Assembly: GCA_001770955.1 (NCBI GenBank)
Contig: MESL01000021.1
Span: 35,534-99,533 of the forward strand
Origin: Burkholderiales bacterium RIFCSPLOWO2_12_FULL_65_40
Lineage (GTDB): Bacteria > Pseudomonadota > Gammaproteobacteria > Burkholderiales > Burkholderiaceae_C
Direction of reading: 5' to 3'
DNA: 64,000 nucleotides
Position numbers and translations under genes: made by a program. The notes beneath the pieces were generated by a model. It did no database searches. It was not told the origin of the DNA and worked only from the letters and a program-made list of their open reading frames with translations. Below are positions 33,858 through 42,406 of the stretch, in pieces; the stretch's first letter is position 1, and every line of letters begins with the position of its first letter.

Positions 33858-36056
33858 ATGACCAACCTGACCAAGCACCGCCTGCATTTTGCTATTACAA
33901 CAATAGCTGCAAGCGCTTTGCTGGCAAGCGCCAGCGGCACAATTAATGCACAAACTGCCATCGACACCGGCACCGGCACCGGCACCGCCAGCGTGCGTCC
34001 GGGCGAGCCGGTCACGCTGAACTTTGCCAATGCCGACATCGAGGCCGTCGCGCGCACCATGGCCACCATCACCGGGCGCAACGTGGTGGTGGACCCACGC
34101 GTCAAGGGCCAGCTCAACCTGGTCACCGAGCGCGCCGTGACGCCTGCTGCCGCCTTCCAGCAGTTTCTGGCGGCGCTGCGGCTGCAGGGCTTCACAGTGG
34201 TCGAGGCGGCAGGCTTGTACAAAGTGGTGCCCGAGGCCGATGCCAAGCTGCAGGGCGGCAGCGTGAGCGTGGCCCAGCCCGGCAGCGCGGGGCCAGCGGG
34301 CGGGCAGATCGTCACGCAGATCTACAAGCTCAATTACGAGAGCGCCAGCAACCTCGTGCCGGTGCTGCGCCCCCTGATCAGCCCGAACAACACCATCAAC
34401 GTCAACCCCGGCTCGAACGCGCTGGTCATCACCGACTACGCCGACAACCTGCAGCGCCTGGGCAAGATCATTGCCGCCATGGATGTGTCGAACGCCAGCG
34501 ACGTGGAGATCATCCCGCTGCAGCACGCCATCGCCACCGATCTGGCCCCGCTGGTGGCCCGGCTCATCGACTCGGGCAGCAGCGGCCTGGGCGGTGCGGT
34601 GGGCGCTGCCGCCGCAGGCCAGACCGACACCTCGTTCAAGACCACGCTGCTGGCAGAGCCGCGCAGCAACGCCCTCATCCTGCGTGCGGCCAACCCGGCA
34701 CGGCTGGCCCAGGTGCGTGCCCTGGTGAACAAGCTCGACCAGCCGGCCGCGGCGGGCAGCAGCGCTGCCAGCGGCAACATCCATGTGGTGTACCTGAAGA
34801 ACGCCGATGCCACCAAGCTGGCGGCCACGCTGCGTGCAGCCATGGCGGCGGGCACCAGCCAATCAACCGGCGGGGCCACTTCGGCTCCGGCGGCGAGCAG
34901 CACCAGCACCGCGCCAGCACCCGCCAGCAGCGGCTTGACCGGCGGCGCTGCCACGGGCATGGGCACCGGCAGCTCCAGCGGCAGCAGCCAGCCCTCCACG
35001 GGTGGGCAGATCCAGGCCGACCCGACCACCAACGCCCTCATCATCACCGCCCCTGAGCCGCAATATCGGCAGTTGCGCGCCGTGATCGACAAGCTCGACG
35101 GCCGCCGCGCCCAGGTGCTGGTGGAGAGCCTGATCGTCGAAGTCAACGCCGACAAGGCGGCCGAGTTCGGCATCCAGTGGCAGACGGCACTGGGCTCCAA
35201 GGGCGACAGCAACATCGGTCTGATCGGCACCAACTACAGCGCCGCCTCCGGGGCGGGCGCCAACATCATCAACCTGGCCACGGCCACCCCCGGCACCGTG
35301 CGGCCGGGCGGCGGGCTGAACTTTGGCCTGGGGCACAACTTCGGGGGCAAGTACGGGCTCAGCGTGCTGGCGCGCTTCCTGGAGACCAACGGCGACGGCA
35401 ATGTGCTGTCCACCCCCAACCTGCTCACGCTCGACAACGAAGAGGCCAAGATCATCATCGGGCAGAACGTGCCGTTCATCACCGGGCAGTACACCAACAA
35501 CAACAGCAACAGCGGCTCGGTCAACCCCTTCCAGACCATTGAGCGCAAGGACGTCGGCCTCTCGCTGCGGGTGCGCCCGCAGATCAACGAGAACGGCACG
35601 GTCAAGCTTTCGATCTTCCAAGAGGTGTCGGACGTGGTGGCCTCGACCATCAACAACCTCAACGGCCCCACCACCAGCAAGCGTTCGATCGAATCGAACG
35701 TACTGGTCGAGGACGGCTCCATCGTGGTCCTCGGGGGCCTGCTGCAGGACAAATACTCCGGCGGCCAGGAGAAAGTGCCGGGACTGGGCGATATCCCCCT
35801 GTTTGGCAGCCTGTTCAAGAGCGAGGCCCGCAGCCGCAACAAGACCAATCTGATGGTGTTCCTGCGCCCCATCGTGATCCGCGACGCCGCCAGCAGCGAG
35901 GCTCTGGCGCTGGATCGCTATGACATGATCCGTGCCACCCAGGAGGGCAACCAGCCCGACGCCAACATCATGCTGCGCGCCGTGCCCCAGTCGCCCGTGG
36001 TGCCCACCCTGACGCGGGCCGTGGGCACCTCGGTGCCCTCCGGCGGCAAGCCCTGA
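33858..36056 (+). CDS. gspD: Type II secretion outer-membrane secretin GspD
   Basis: The secretin forms the outer-membrane channel. In 732 residues a signal peptide (~1-32) precedes the N0 and N1-N3 domains ([40 protein letters not shown]). A Ser/Gly/Thr-rich linker at ~340-385 follows, then the secretin core ([55 protein letters not shown]). Remarkably, the signal-peptide codons at 33887-33945 coincide with a family B intergenic repeat. The ATG at 33858 is 13 bases after gspN; the long open frame before it is not coding. Confidence 0.96.
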   Translation: MTNLTKHRLHFAITTIAASALLASASGTINAQTAIDTGTGTGTASVRPGEPVTLNFANADIEAVARTMATITGRNVVVDPRVKGQLNLVTERAVTPAAAFQQFLAALRLQGFTVVEAAGLYKVVPEADAKLQGGSVSVAQPGSAGPAGGQIVTQIYKLNYESASNLVPVLRPLISPNNTINVNPGSNALVITDYADNLQRLGKIIAAMDVSNASDVEIIPLQHAIATDLAPLVARLIDSGSSGLGGAVGAAAAGQTDTSFKTTLLAEPRSNALILRAANPARLAQVRALVNKLDQPAAAGSSAASGNIHVVYLKNADATKLAATLRAAMAAGTSQSTGGATSAPAASSTSTAPAPASSGLTGGAATGMGTGSSSGSSQPSTGGQIQADPTTNALIITAPEPQYRQLRAVIDKLDGRRAQVLVESLIVEVNADKAAEFGIQWQTALGSKGDSNIGLIGTNYSAASGAGANIINLATATPGTVRPGGGLNFGLGHNFGGKYGLSVLARFLETNGDGNVLSTPNLLTLDNEEAKIIIGQNVPFITGQYTNNNSNSGSVNPFQTIERKDVGLSLRVRPQINENGTVKLSIFQEVSDVVASTINNLNGPTTSKRSIESNVLVEDGSIVVLGGLLQDKYSGGQEKVPGLGDIPLFGSLFKSEARSRNKTNLMVFLRPIVIRDAASSEALALDRYDMIRATQEGNQPDANIMLRAVPQSPVVPTLTRAVGTSVPSGGKP
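33887..33945 (-). repeat. Family B repeat, copy 5, encoding the gspD signal-peptide core
   Basis: The DNA reads TTTTGCTATTACAACAATAG, then CTGCAAGCGCTTTGCTGGCA and AGCGCCAGCGGCACAATT, the family B layout in the same orientation as copies 1 and 10. It encodes [19 protein letters not shown], the hydrophobic core of the GspD signal peptide. Confidence 0.75.
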
Positions 36057-36082
36057 GCCACGCGCACCGGAGAACCCGCCCC

Positions 36083-37471
36083 ATGCGCCACCCCCTGCCC
36101 TACGCCTTCGCCCGCACCGCCCAGCTGCTGCTGGAGGACGACGGCCAGCAGCTTGTGCTCTGGCACGGGCCCACCCCCGACACCGCGCTGCTGAGCGAGG
36201 TGCTGCGCAAGCACGCCGTGCGCGAGCTGCAACCACTCGACGCCCACACCCTGGCCCAGCGCATCAGCGCGGCCTATGCCCAGGGCGAATCGAGCGCCGC
36301 CACGGTGGTGAGCGAGGTCGAGTCCGATGCCGACCTCTCGCGCATGATGCAGGAGCTGCCCGCCGTGGAAGACCTGCTGGAGGCCGCCGACGACGCGCCC
36401 ATCATCCGCATGCTCAACGCCCTGCTCACGCAGGCCGCACGCGACGGCGCGAGCGACATCCACATCGAGCCCTACGAGCGCCACAGCAGCGTGCGCTTTC
36501 GCGTAGACGGCACGTTGCGCGAGGTGGTGCAGCCCAACCGCGCGCTGCACGCCGCGCTGATCTCGCGCCTGAAAATCATGGCCGAGCTGGACATCTCCGA
36601 AAAGCGCCTGCCGCAGGACGGCCGCATCAGCCTGCGCCTGGGCACCCGCGCGATTGACGTGCGCGTCTCCACCCTGCCCAGCGCCCACGGCGAACGCGCC
36701 GTGCTGCGCCTGCTGGACAAGAGCGAGAGCAAGATCAGCCTGGAAGCCGTGGGCATGCAGGGCGAGACGCTGCGCCGCTTCACCGGCCTGATCGCCCAGC
36801 CGCACGGCATCGTGCTCGTCACCGGCCCCACGGGCTCGGGCAAGACCACCACGCTGTACGCCGCGCTCTCGCGCCTGGACGCCACGCGCAACAACATCAT
36901 GACAGTGGAAGACCCCATCGAGTACGAGCTGCCCGGCGTCGGCCAGACGCAGGTCAACAGCAAGATCGACCTGACATTTGCCAAGGCCCTGCGCGCCATC
37001 CTGCGCCAGGACCCGGACATCATCATGATCGGCGAGATCCGCGACTTCGAGACCGCACAGATCGCCATCCAGGCCTCGCTCACCGGCCATCTGGTGCTGG
37101 CCACGCTGCACACCAACGACGCCGCCAGCGCCGTCACGCGCCTGACCGACATGGGCGTGGAGCCGTTCCTGCTGAGTTCTTCCCTGCTGGGCGTGCTGGC
37201 CCAGCGCCTGGTGCGCAAGGTGTGCACGCACTGCGGGGGCAAGGGGTGCGAGGCCTGCGGCCAGAGCGGCTACTCTGGGCGCACCGGGGTGTTCGAGCTG
37301 CTGGTGACCAACGATGCCATCCGCGCGCAGATCCACAACCAGGCGTCCGAGGCGGAGATCCGGGCGGCTGCGCTGGCGGATGGCATGACGCTGATGCGGG
37401 ACGATGGCGAGCGGCTGATTGCAGCGGGCATCACGAGCCGCGAGGAAGTGTTGCGGGTTACGCGGGATTGA
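36083..37471 (+). CDS. gspE: Type II secretion ATPase GspE
   Basis: The cytoplasmic hexameric ATPase that powers pseudopilus assembly. In 462 residues an N-terminal GspL-binding part precedes the ATPase core. Visible are Walker [16 protein letters not shown], the Asp box [19 protein letters not shown], Walker [17 protein letters not shown] and the His box [19 protein letters not shown]. The zinc-binding cysteines form a shortened motif ([14 protein letters not shown]2-C-X4-C-X2-C) instead of two widely spaced pairs. It is the last gene of the run; no gspF follows. Confidence 0.95.
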   Translation: MRHPLPYAFARTAQLLLEDDGQQLVLWHGPTPDTALLSEVLRKHAVRELQPLDAHTLAQRISAAYAQGESSAATVVSEVESDADLSRMMQELPAVEDLLEAADDAPIIRMLNALLTQAARDGASDIHIEPYERHSSVRFRVDGTLREVVQPNRALHAALISRLKIMAELDISEKRLPQDGRISLRLGTRAIDVRVSTLPSAHGERAVLRLLDKSESKISLEAVGMQGETLRRFTGLIAQPHGIVLVTGPTGSGKTTTLYAALSRLDATRNNIMTVEDPIEYELPGVGQTQVNSKIDLTFAKALRAILRQDPDIIMIGEIRDFETAQIAIQASLTGHLVLATLHTNDAASAVTRLTDMGVEPFLLSSSLLGVLAQRLVRKVCTHCGGKGCEACGQSGYSGRTGVFELLVTNDAIRAQIHNQASEAEIRAAALADGMTLMRDDGERLIAAGITSREEVLRVTRD

Positions 37472-37478
37472 TTATTTA

Positions 37479-37531
37479 GTGTTTTTGGGCTCCGGCGCTT
37501 ATGCCGCAATCGCTGAAAGCTATTTTTTGAT
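37479..37531 (+). repeat. Family B repeat, copy 6 (degenerate)
   Basis: GGGCTCCGGCGCTTATG, then CAATCGCTGAAAGCTATTTTTT, directly after gspE. It is less conserved than the other copies. Confidence 0.65.
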
Positions 37532-37584
37532 TGCATGGCGGCACAATACCAGCAAGCGCCAGAGAGCAAAAAACACCAATACCC

Positions 37585-38088
37585 TCACCGCCCCCCACCC
37601 GCATTCTCCGGCGCCGTCATGTCCGGCCCCGACTGGGTGCGCAGCACGCGCAAACTGCTGTCGGTCACCACGGTGAACAGCATCGCCGTGTTCGGGCCGT
37701 CGAGGTAGCGCCAGTCGTGGTGGGTCTCCTGTTTCAAGTCAAACGGCGTGACCTTGGCGGGTTTGCCCAGCAGACGGCGCACCTCGGCCATGTCCATCCC
37801 GGGCTGGATGCGCGCGAAGTTCTGGGGTGTGAGCACCTGGCGCACCGCGACCAGGCGGCCATCGGCGCCCATGTCGATCATGTAGTTGACCTGCCCGGCC
37901 GGCTGGCGGTTGTACTCAAAGGTGCGCAGGCCGTCCGCGTCCCACACGTTGTCGGGCACGCCAAAGCGGTCGCGCACATCCACCTCGGTGGAGCGGCCCG
38001 GCTCCAGTTCGCTGATGCGCTGGGGATCGCAACCCGCCAGCACGGCCAGCGCCACGGCGGCGGCAAAAAGGGTTCTGAGAAGTGTCAT
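37585..38088 (-). CDS. Outer-membrane lipoprotein with two BamE/SmpA-like repeats
   Basis: A 167-residue lipoprotein from the ATG at 38088 (MTLLRTLFAAAVALAVLAGC, lipidation Cys20). It seems to hold two BamE-like units: ELEPGRSTEVDVRDRFGVPDNVW and IQPGMDMAEVRRLLGKPAKVT. BamE supports the beta-barrel assembly machine; the double-domain form may be a paralogue and not BamE itself, so no symbol is given. It is divergent from the DUF3460 gene across 46 bases, and convergent with gspE. Confidence 0.8.
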   Translation of the reverse strand: MTLLRTLFAAAVALAVLAGCDPQRISELEPGRSTEVDVRDRFGVPDNVWDADGLRTFEYNRQPAGQVNYMIDMGADGRLVAVRQVLTPQNFARIQPGMDMAEVRRLLGKPAKVTPFDLKQETHHDWRYLDGPNTAMLFTVVTDSSLRVLRTQSGPDMTAPENAGGGR

Positions 38089-38134
38089 GGCGGTCCCCGG
38101 TAAAATCCAGCGCCACAGCTTAGCCCAAACCACC

Positions 38135-38347
38135 ATGTCCATCTTTGCCCGCCCCCACTACACCTCCGACACCACCCAGTTCATCGACCAGCTCAAGAAG
38201 CAGCGCCCCGAGCTGGACGCCCAGCAGCAGGCCGGCCGCGCGCTGCTGTGGGACAAGCAGGTAGACCGTGGTCTGTGGCAGCAGTTCAAGGCCGCACAGG
38301 TGCCGCAAAAGCCCTACGCCTACCAGACGGACCCGGACAATCATTAA
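38135..38347 (+). CDS. DUF3460 family small protein
   Basis: A 70-residue soluble protein (MSIFARPHYTSDTTQFIDQL) rich in Gln, Lys and Asp. This is the DUF3460 family, found next to scpA in Burkholderiales; no function is known. It ends at the family B repeat that precedes scpA. A -10-like TAAAAT lies at 38101-38106. Confidence 0.85.
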   Translation: MSIFARPHYTSDTTQFIDQLKKQRPELDAQQQAGRALLWDKQVDRGLWQQFKAAQVPQKPYAYQTDPDNH

Positions 38348-38400
38348 TATAGAAATTGGCCTCCAGCGCTTATTTATCAAGCGCTGATAGCTATCATTTC
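38346..38400 (+). repeat. Family B repeat, copy 7 (near-consensus)
   Basis: GAAATTGGCCTCCAGCGCTT, then ATTTATCAAGCGCTGATAGC and TATCATTT; one of the best-preserved copies. It fills the gap between the DUF3460 gene and scpA. Confidence 0.9.
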
Positions 38401-38410
38401 AGAAGCAACC

Positions 38411-39277
38411 ATGGGTAGCACCACCCACGCCGCGGCCCACGTCCTGCCCCATACCCTGGGCCCGGCGGCACCGGGCGCCATGCCCGACGTGGTGGACCAG
38501 GTGGCGCTTGCGCGCCTGTACGGCGAACCGCTGTTTGCGCTGCCCACCGACCTCTACATCCCGCCGGACGCGCTGGAGGTCTTCCTGGAGGCCTTCGAGG
38601 GGCCGCTCGATCTGCTGCTCTACCTGATCCGCAAGCAGAACTTCAACATCCTCGACATCCCGATGGCCGGGCTCACGCGCCAGTACCTGGCGTATGTGGA
38701 AGAAATCCGCAGCCGCAACCTGGAGCTGGCGGCCGAATACCTGCTGATGGCGGCCATGCTCATCGAGATCAAGTCGCGCATGCTGCTGCCCCCGAAGAAG
38801 CAGGCCGGCGCCGATGAGGCCGAGGACCCGCGTGCCGAGCTGGTGCGCCGCCTGCTCGAATACGAACAAATGAAGCTTGCAGCCCAGCAGCTGGGCCAGC
38901 TGCCGCAATACGGGCGCGACTTTCTCAAGGCCCAGGTCACCATCGAGCAGAGCCTGCTGCCGCGCTTTCCTGATGTGCATGTGCTGGACCTGCAGGAGGC
39001 CTGGCGCGACATCCTCAAGCGCGCCAAGCTCGTGCAGCACCACAAGATCACGCGCGAGGAGTTGTCGGTACGCGAATACATGAGCCAGGTGCTCAAGGCG
39101 TTGCAGGGTCAGCGCTTCGTGGAGTTCGAGTCGTTGTTCGACCCGGAAAAAGGCTCCACCGTGCTCGTAGTGACCTTCATCGCCCTGCTGGAACTGGCCA
39201 AGGAAACGCTGATCGAGATCACCCAGGCCGAGGCCTTCGCACCGATTTACGTCCGGCTGGCCTACACGCCGGTCTGA
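38411..39277 (+). CDS. scpA: Segregation and condensation protein A
   Basis: ScpA is the kleisin that bridges SMC heads in the bacterial condensin complex. The 288-residue protein has the family start after a short extension: FEGPLDLLLYLIRKQNFNIL, then LAAEYLLMAAMLIEIKSRMLLP, and a C-terminal winged-helix part (FIALLELAKETLIEITQAEAFAPIYV). The start at 38411 gives an extension of about 60 residues relative to Bacillus; later internal starts cannot be excluded. The scpB partner is not adjacent. Confidence 0.95.
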   Translation: MGSTTHAAAHVLPHTLGPAAPGAMPDVVDQVALARLYGEPLFALPTDLYIPPDALEVFLEAFEGPLDLLLYLIRKQNFNILDIPMAGLTRQYLAYVEEIRSRNLELAAEYLLMAAMLIEIKSRMLLPPKKQAGADEAEDPRAELVRRLLEYEQMKLAAQQLGQLPQYGRDFLKAQVTIEQSLLPRFPDVHVLDLQEAWRDILKRAKLVQHHKITREELSVREYMSQVLKALQGQRFVEFESLFDPEKGSTVLVVTFIALLELAKETLIEITQAEAFAPIYVRLAYTPV

Positions 39278-39334
39278 AATCCCTTTTTCACCGCCACGGC
39301 CCGTGCCGCGGCACGCAACATCACAACGGACCCC

Positions 39335-40915
39335 ATGGCATCGCACGACTTCGACGTTCTCATCGTGGGCAGCGGCCTCGCTGGCCTGTCCACCGCCCTG
39401 CACCTGGCGCCCACGCACCGCGTGGCCGTCATCACCAAGCGCGAGCTGCAGGACGGCTCCAGCGGCTGGGCCCAGGGCGGCATTGCCGCCGTGCTGGCCG
39501 ATGACGACAGCTTTGCCGCCCACATCCAGGACACCCTGGTGGCCGGTGCCGGCCTGTGCGATCTGGCCGCCACGCGCTTCGTGGTGGAAAACGCGCCCGA
39601 GTCCATCGGCTGGCTGCGCGGGCTCGGCGTGCCGTTCACGCTGGAGGGCGAAGACCTGCACCTCACGCGCGAGGGCGGGCACAGCGCGCGCCGCATCGCC
39701 CATGTGACCGATGCCACCGGCGCCGCCGTGCAGAAGACGCTGATGCAGGTGGTGCGCAGCACGCCCGGTATCACGGTGTTCGAGCACCACACCCTGGTGG
39801 ACCTGATCACCAGCCGCAAGCTGGGCCTGGCGGGCCAGCGCTGCCTGGGCCTGTACGCGCTGGACGCGGCCAGCGACGAGGTGGTCACCTTCCGGGCGCC
39901 GCAGACCATCCTGGCCACGGGCGGCGCGGGCAAGGTCTACCTCTACACCACCAACCCCGACACCGCCACGGGCGACGGCATTGCCGCCGCCTGGCGCGCC
40001 GGCTGCCGCGTGGGCAACATGGAGTTCATCCAGTTCCACCCCACGGGGCTGTACCACCCGCACGCCAAGTCGTTCCTCATCAGCGAGGCGGTGCGCGGCG
40101 AAGGCGGCAAGCTGCTGCTGCCTGACGGCACGCGCTTCATGCCCCAGCACGACGAGCGCGCCGAACTGGCGCCGCGCGACGTGGTGGCCCGTGCCATCGA
40201 CTTCGAGATGAAAAAGCACGGCCTGGACTGCGTGCACCTGGACATCTCGCACCAGAGCCCGGAGTTCCTGCAGGAGCACTTTCCCAACATCCTGGCGCAC
40301 TGCGCCGAGCTGGGCATCGACATCACCAAGGAACCCATCCCCGTGGTGCCCACGGCGCATTTCACCTGCGGTGGCGTGCTCACCGACCTGGCGGGCCGCA
40401 CCGACCTGCCCGGCCTCTATGCCGTGGGCGAGGTGGCCTGCACCGGCCTGCATGGCGCCAACCGCCTGGCCAGCAACTCGCTGCTCGAATGCATGGTGTT
40501 CGCCCGTGCGGCCGCGCAGGCCATCGCGGCGGCGCCGCGCGTACAAATTCCGGCGCTGCCGCGCTGGGACGACAGCCGCGTGCAGGACGCCGACGAATCC
40601 GTGGTCATCTCGCACAACTGGGACGAGCTGCGCCGCTTCATGTGGGACTACGTGGGGATCGTGCGCACCAACAAGCGCCTGGAGCGCGCGGCGCACCGCA
40701 TCGCGCTGTTGCAGGGCGAAATCCACGAGTTCTATTCGCACTTTCACATCACGCGCGACCTGCTGGAGCTGCGCAACCTCGTGCAGGTGGCCGACCTGAT
40801 CGTGCGTTCGGCCCAGATGCGCCGCGAGAGCCGCGGCCTGCACTACAGCCGCGACTACCCCGAACTGGCCGCACCTGCCGCGCCCACCATCCTCGTCCCC
40901 CCCGTCACCCATTGA
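39335..40915 (+). CDS. nadB: L-aspartate oxidase
   Basis: NadB is the FAD enzyme that oxidises aspartate to iminoaspartate, the first step of NAD synthesis. Its product feeds NadA. The 526-residue protein has the FAD loop [18 protein letters not shown], the [11 protein letters not shown] motif, the active-site region HPTGL and the C-terminal helical domain of the succinate dehydrogenase flavoprotein family. It is followed 17 bases later by panD, which uses aspartate too. Confidence 0.97.
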   Translation: MASHDFDVLIVGSGLAGLSTALHLAPTHRVAVITKRELQDGSSGWAQGGIAAVLADDDSFAAHIQDTLVAGAGLCDLAATRFVVENAPESIGWLRGLGVPFTLEGEDLHLTREGGHSARRIAHVTDATGAAVQKTLMQVVRSTPGITVFEHHTLVDLITSRKLGLAGQRCLGLYALDAASDEVVTFRAPQTILATGGAGKVYLYTTNPDTATGDGIAAAWRAGCRVGNMEFIQFHPTGLYHPHAKSFLISEAVRGEGGKLLLPDGTRFMPQHDERAELAPRDVVARAIDFEMKKHGLDCVHLDISHQSPEFLQEHFPNILAHCAELGIDITKEPIPVVPTAHFTCGGVLTDLAGRTDLPGLYAVGEVACTGLHGANRLASNSLLECMVFARAAAQAIAAAPRVQIPALPRWDDSRVQDADESVVISHNWDELRRFMWDYVGIVRTNKRLERAAHRIALLQGEIHEFYSHFHITRDLLELRNLVQVADLIVRSAQMRRESRGLHYSRDYPELAAPAAPTILVPPVTH

Positions 40916-40932
40916 AACCCCTGGATACCGCC

Positions 40933-41313
40933 ATGTACCGCACCCTGCTCAAGTCCAAGATCCACCGCGTTGCCGCCACCCAGTGCGAACTGCACTACGA
41001 AGGCTCCTGCGCCATCGACGAAGACCTGCTCGACGCCGCCAACATCTGCGAGAACGAACAGGTCCACATCTGGAACATCAACAACGGCGAACGCTTCATC
41101 ACCTATGCCATCAAGGGCCAGCGTGGCAGCGGCATGATCTCGGTGAACGGCTCGGCCGCACGCCGCGCCAGCGTGGGCGATCTGCTCATCATCGCGTCCT
41201 TTGCCCAGGTGCCCGAGGCCCTGGTCGCCGCGCACCGCCCACAGCTCGTGTTTGTGGACGCGAACAACCGCCAGACCGAACTGCGCGATCACGTGCCTAC
41301 GCAGAAGGACTGA
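40933..41313 (+). CDS. panD: Aspartate 1-decarboxylase (PanD)
   Basis: PanD makes beta-alanine for pantothenate from aspartate using a pyruvoyl cofactor formed by self-cleavage. In 126 residues the cleavage site is G24-S25 within HYEGSCAID. Key residues include K9 ([10 protein letters not shown]), Y58-type [11 protein letters not shown] and the conserved NGSAARR. The ATG at 40933 gives the normal length. It stands next to nadB rather than with panBC, which lie 12 kb away. The tautomerase gene follows after 1 base. Confidence 0.96.
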   Translation: MYRTLLKSKIHRVAATQCELHYEGSCAIDEDLLDAANICENEQVHIWNINNGERFITYAIKGQRGSGMISVNGSAARRASVGDLLIIASFAQVPEALVAAHRPQLVFVDANNRQTELRDHVPTQKD

Positions 41314-41314
41314 C

Positions 41315-41674
41315 ATGCCCCATCTCACCGTCGAATATTCCCGCAATCTGGCTGGCTTCCCTGAGGCGCAGGTGCTGGCCGCGTTGAACCAGACGGTCAC
41401 TGCCAGCCCCGAAGTCGCCGACGAGGCCGACCTCAAGAGCCGCTGTGTGGTGCATGACCACTACGCCGTCGGCACGGCGCCCGAGGGCCGTGCGTTTGTG
41501 CATGCGCAATTGCGCCTGCTCTCGGGCCGCACGCCCGAGGCCAAGAAGGACTTCTCCGAGCGCATCGCCGGCGTGCTGCGCCAGCTCACCCCACGCCCCG
41601 CCGGGCTGCTGGTGCAACTGAGCGTGGAAATCGTGGACATGGACCGGCCCTCCTACGTCAAGGAGCGGCTGTAG
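41315..41674 (+). CDS. 5-carboxymethyl-2-hydroxymuconate isomerase-like tautomerase
   Basis: A 119-residue protein of the CHMI/HpaF tautomerase family. The sequence starts MPHLTVEYSRNL with Pro2, the catalytic base of this superfamily. In the 4-hydroxyphenylacetate pathway CHMI isomerises the carboxymethyl-hydroxymuconate; no other genes of that pathway are present, so the true substrate is unclear. It begins right behind panD (ATG one base after the stop), suggesting shared transcription. A family B repeat follows. Confidence 0.83.
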   Translation: MPHLTVEYSRNLAGFPEAQVLAALNQTVTASPEVADEADLKSRCVVHDHYAVGTAPEGRAFVHAQLRLLSGRTPEAKKDFSERIAGVLRQLTPRPAGLLVQLSVEIVDMDRPSYVKERL

Positions 41675-41675
41675 T

Positions 41676-41736
41676 TTTATATGAAAAGTGGCTGCAGCGC
41701 TTACCCATCAAGCGTCTGCAGCTCTTTTTAATATAG
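41676..41736 (+). repeat. Family B repeat, copy 8
   Basis: AGTGGCTGCAGCGCTTACCC, then ATCAAGCGTCTGCAGCTCTT and TTTAA, between the tautomerase gene and the DTW-domain gene. Confidence 0.8.
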
Positions 41737-41758
41737 CAAACGCACCGCGCAGCCCTCC

Positions 41759-42355
41759 ATGCGCGCCCACTGCACTGCCTGCCTGCGACCGCTGCGCGGC
41801 TGCCTCTGCCGATGGGTGACACCGGTGCAGCACACGGTGGACGTGCTGATCCTGCAGCACCCGCAGGAGGTGGCGCAGGCCAAGGGCAGCGCCCGGCTCC
41901 TGCACCTGTGCCTGCCCCACAGCCGCATGGTGGCGGGCGAGGTCTTTGACGAAACCGCCCTGCGCGCCCTGCTGGCCGGTCCGCGGCAGCCGGTGCTGCT
42001 CTACCCCGATACGCCGCAGGGCAGCACGCTGGGCCTGCCACCGCCACCCCCGCTGGCACCCGGCGCTCTCAGCGACCCGGCCCGGCTGCGCCTGGTGGTG
42101 CTCGACGGCACCTGGCGCAAGAGCCGCAAGATGCTCTACTGCAACCCGCTGCTGCAACTGCTGCCACGCCTGCCGCTGAAGGGCCTGCCCGTCTCGCGCT
42201 ACCGCATCCGCAAGGCGCACCGCGCCGACCAGCTCTCCACCCTGGAGGCCACCTGCGCCGCGCTGGCGCACCTGGAGCACGACCCGGAGCGCTTTGAACC
42301 TCTGCTCGCGGCGTTCGACGGGTTTGTGTCGCAGCAACTGGAACTGCGGCCCTAA
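41759..42355 (+). CDS. DTW-domain tRNA-uridine aminocarboxypropyltransferase (TapT-like)
   Basis: A 198-residue enzyme of the DTW family, whose members install acp3U at tRNA position 47 (or related uridines) from SAM. The N-terminal cysteines C5, C8, C15 and C17 (HCTACLRPLRGCLC) form the zinc site. LYPD and the family motif VVLDGTWRKSRKML (the D-x-W signature) follow, then LSTLEATCAAL. It is preceded by a family B repeat and faces the convergent GGDEF gene. Confidence 0.87.
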   Translation: MRAHCTACLRPLRGCLCRWVTPVQHTVDVLILQHPQEVAQAKGSARLLHLCLPHSRMVAGEVFDETALRALLAGPRQPVLLYPDTPQGSTLGLPPPPPLAPGALSDPARLRLVVLDGTWRKSRKMLYCNPLLQLLPRLPLKGLPVSRYRIRKAHRADQLSTLEATCAALAHLEHDPERFEPLLAAFDGFVSQQLELRP

Positions 42356-42406
42356 GGCAACGCTGAGCCAGTCCCTCGCGCGCCGTACATCACTGCCTGG
42401 GGCGGT

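Noticed and set aside
38399-40912. 837-codon minus-strand open frame opposite scpA and nadB
   Set aside because: It mirrors two clear plus-strand genes and has shadow-frame composition (His/Gln/Val/Ala-rich, no motif).
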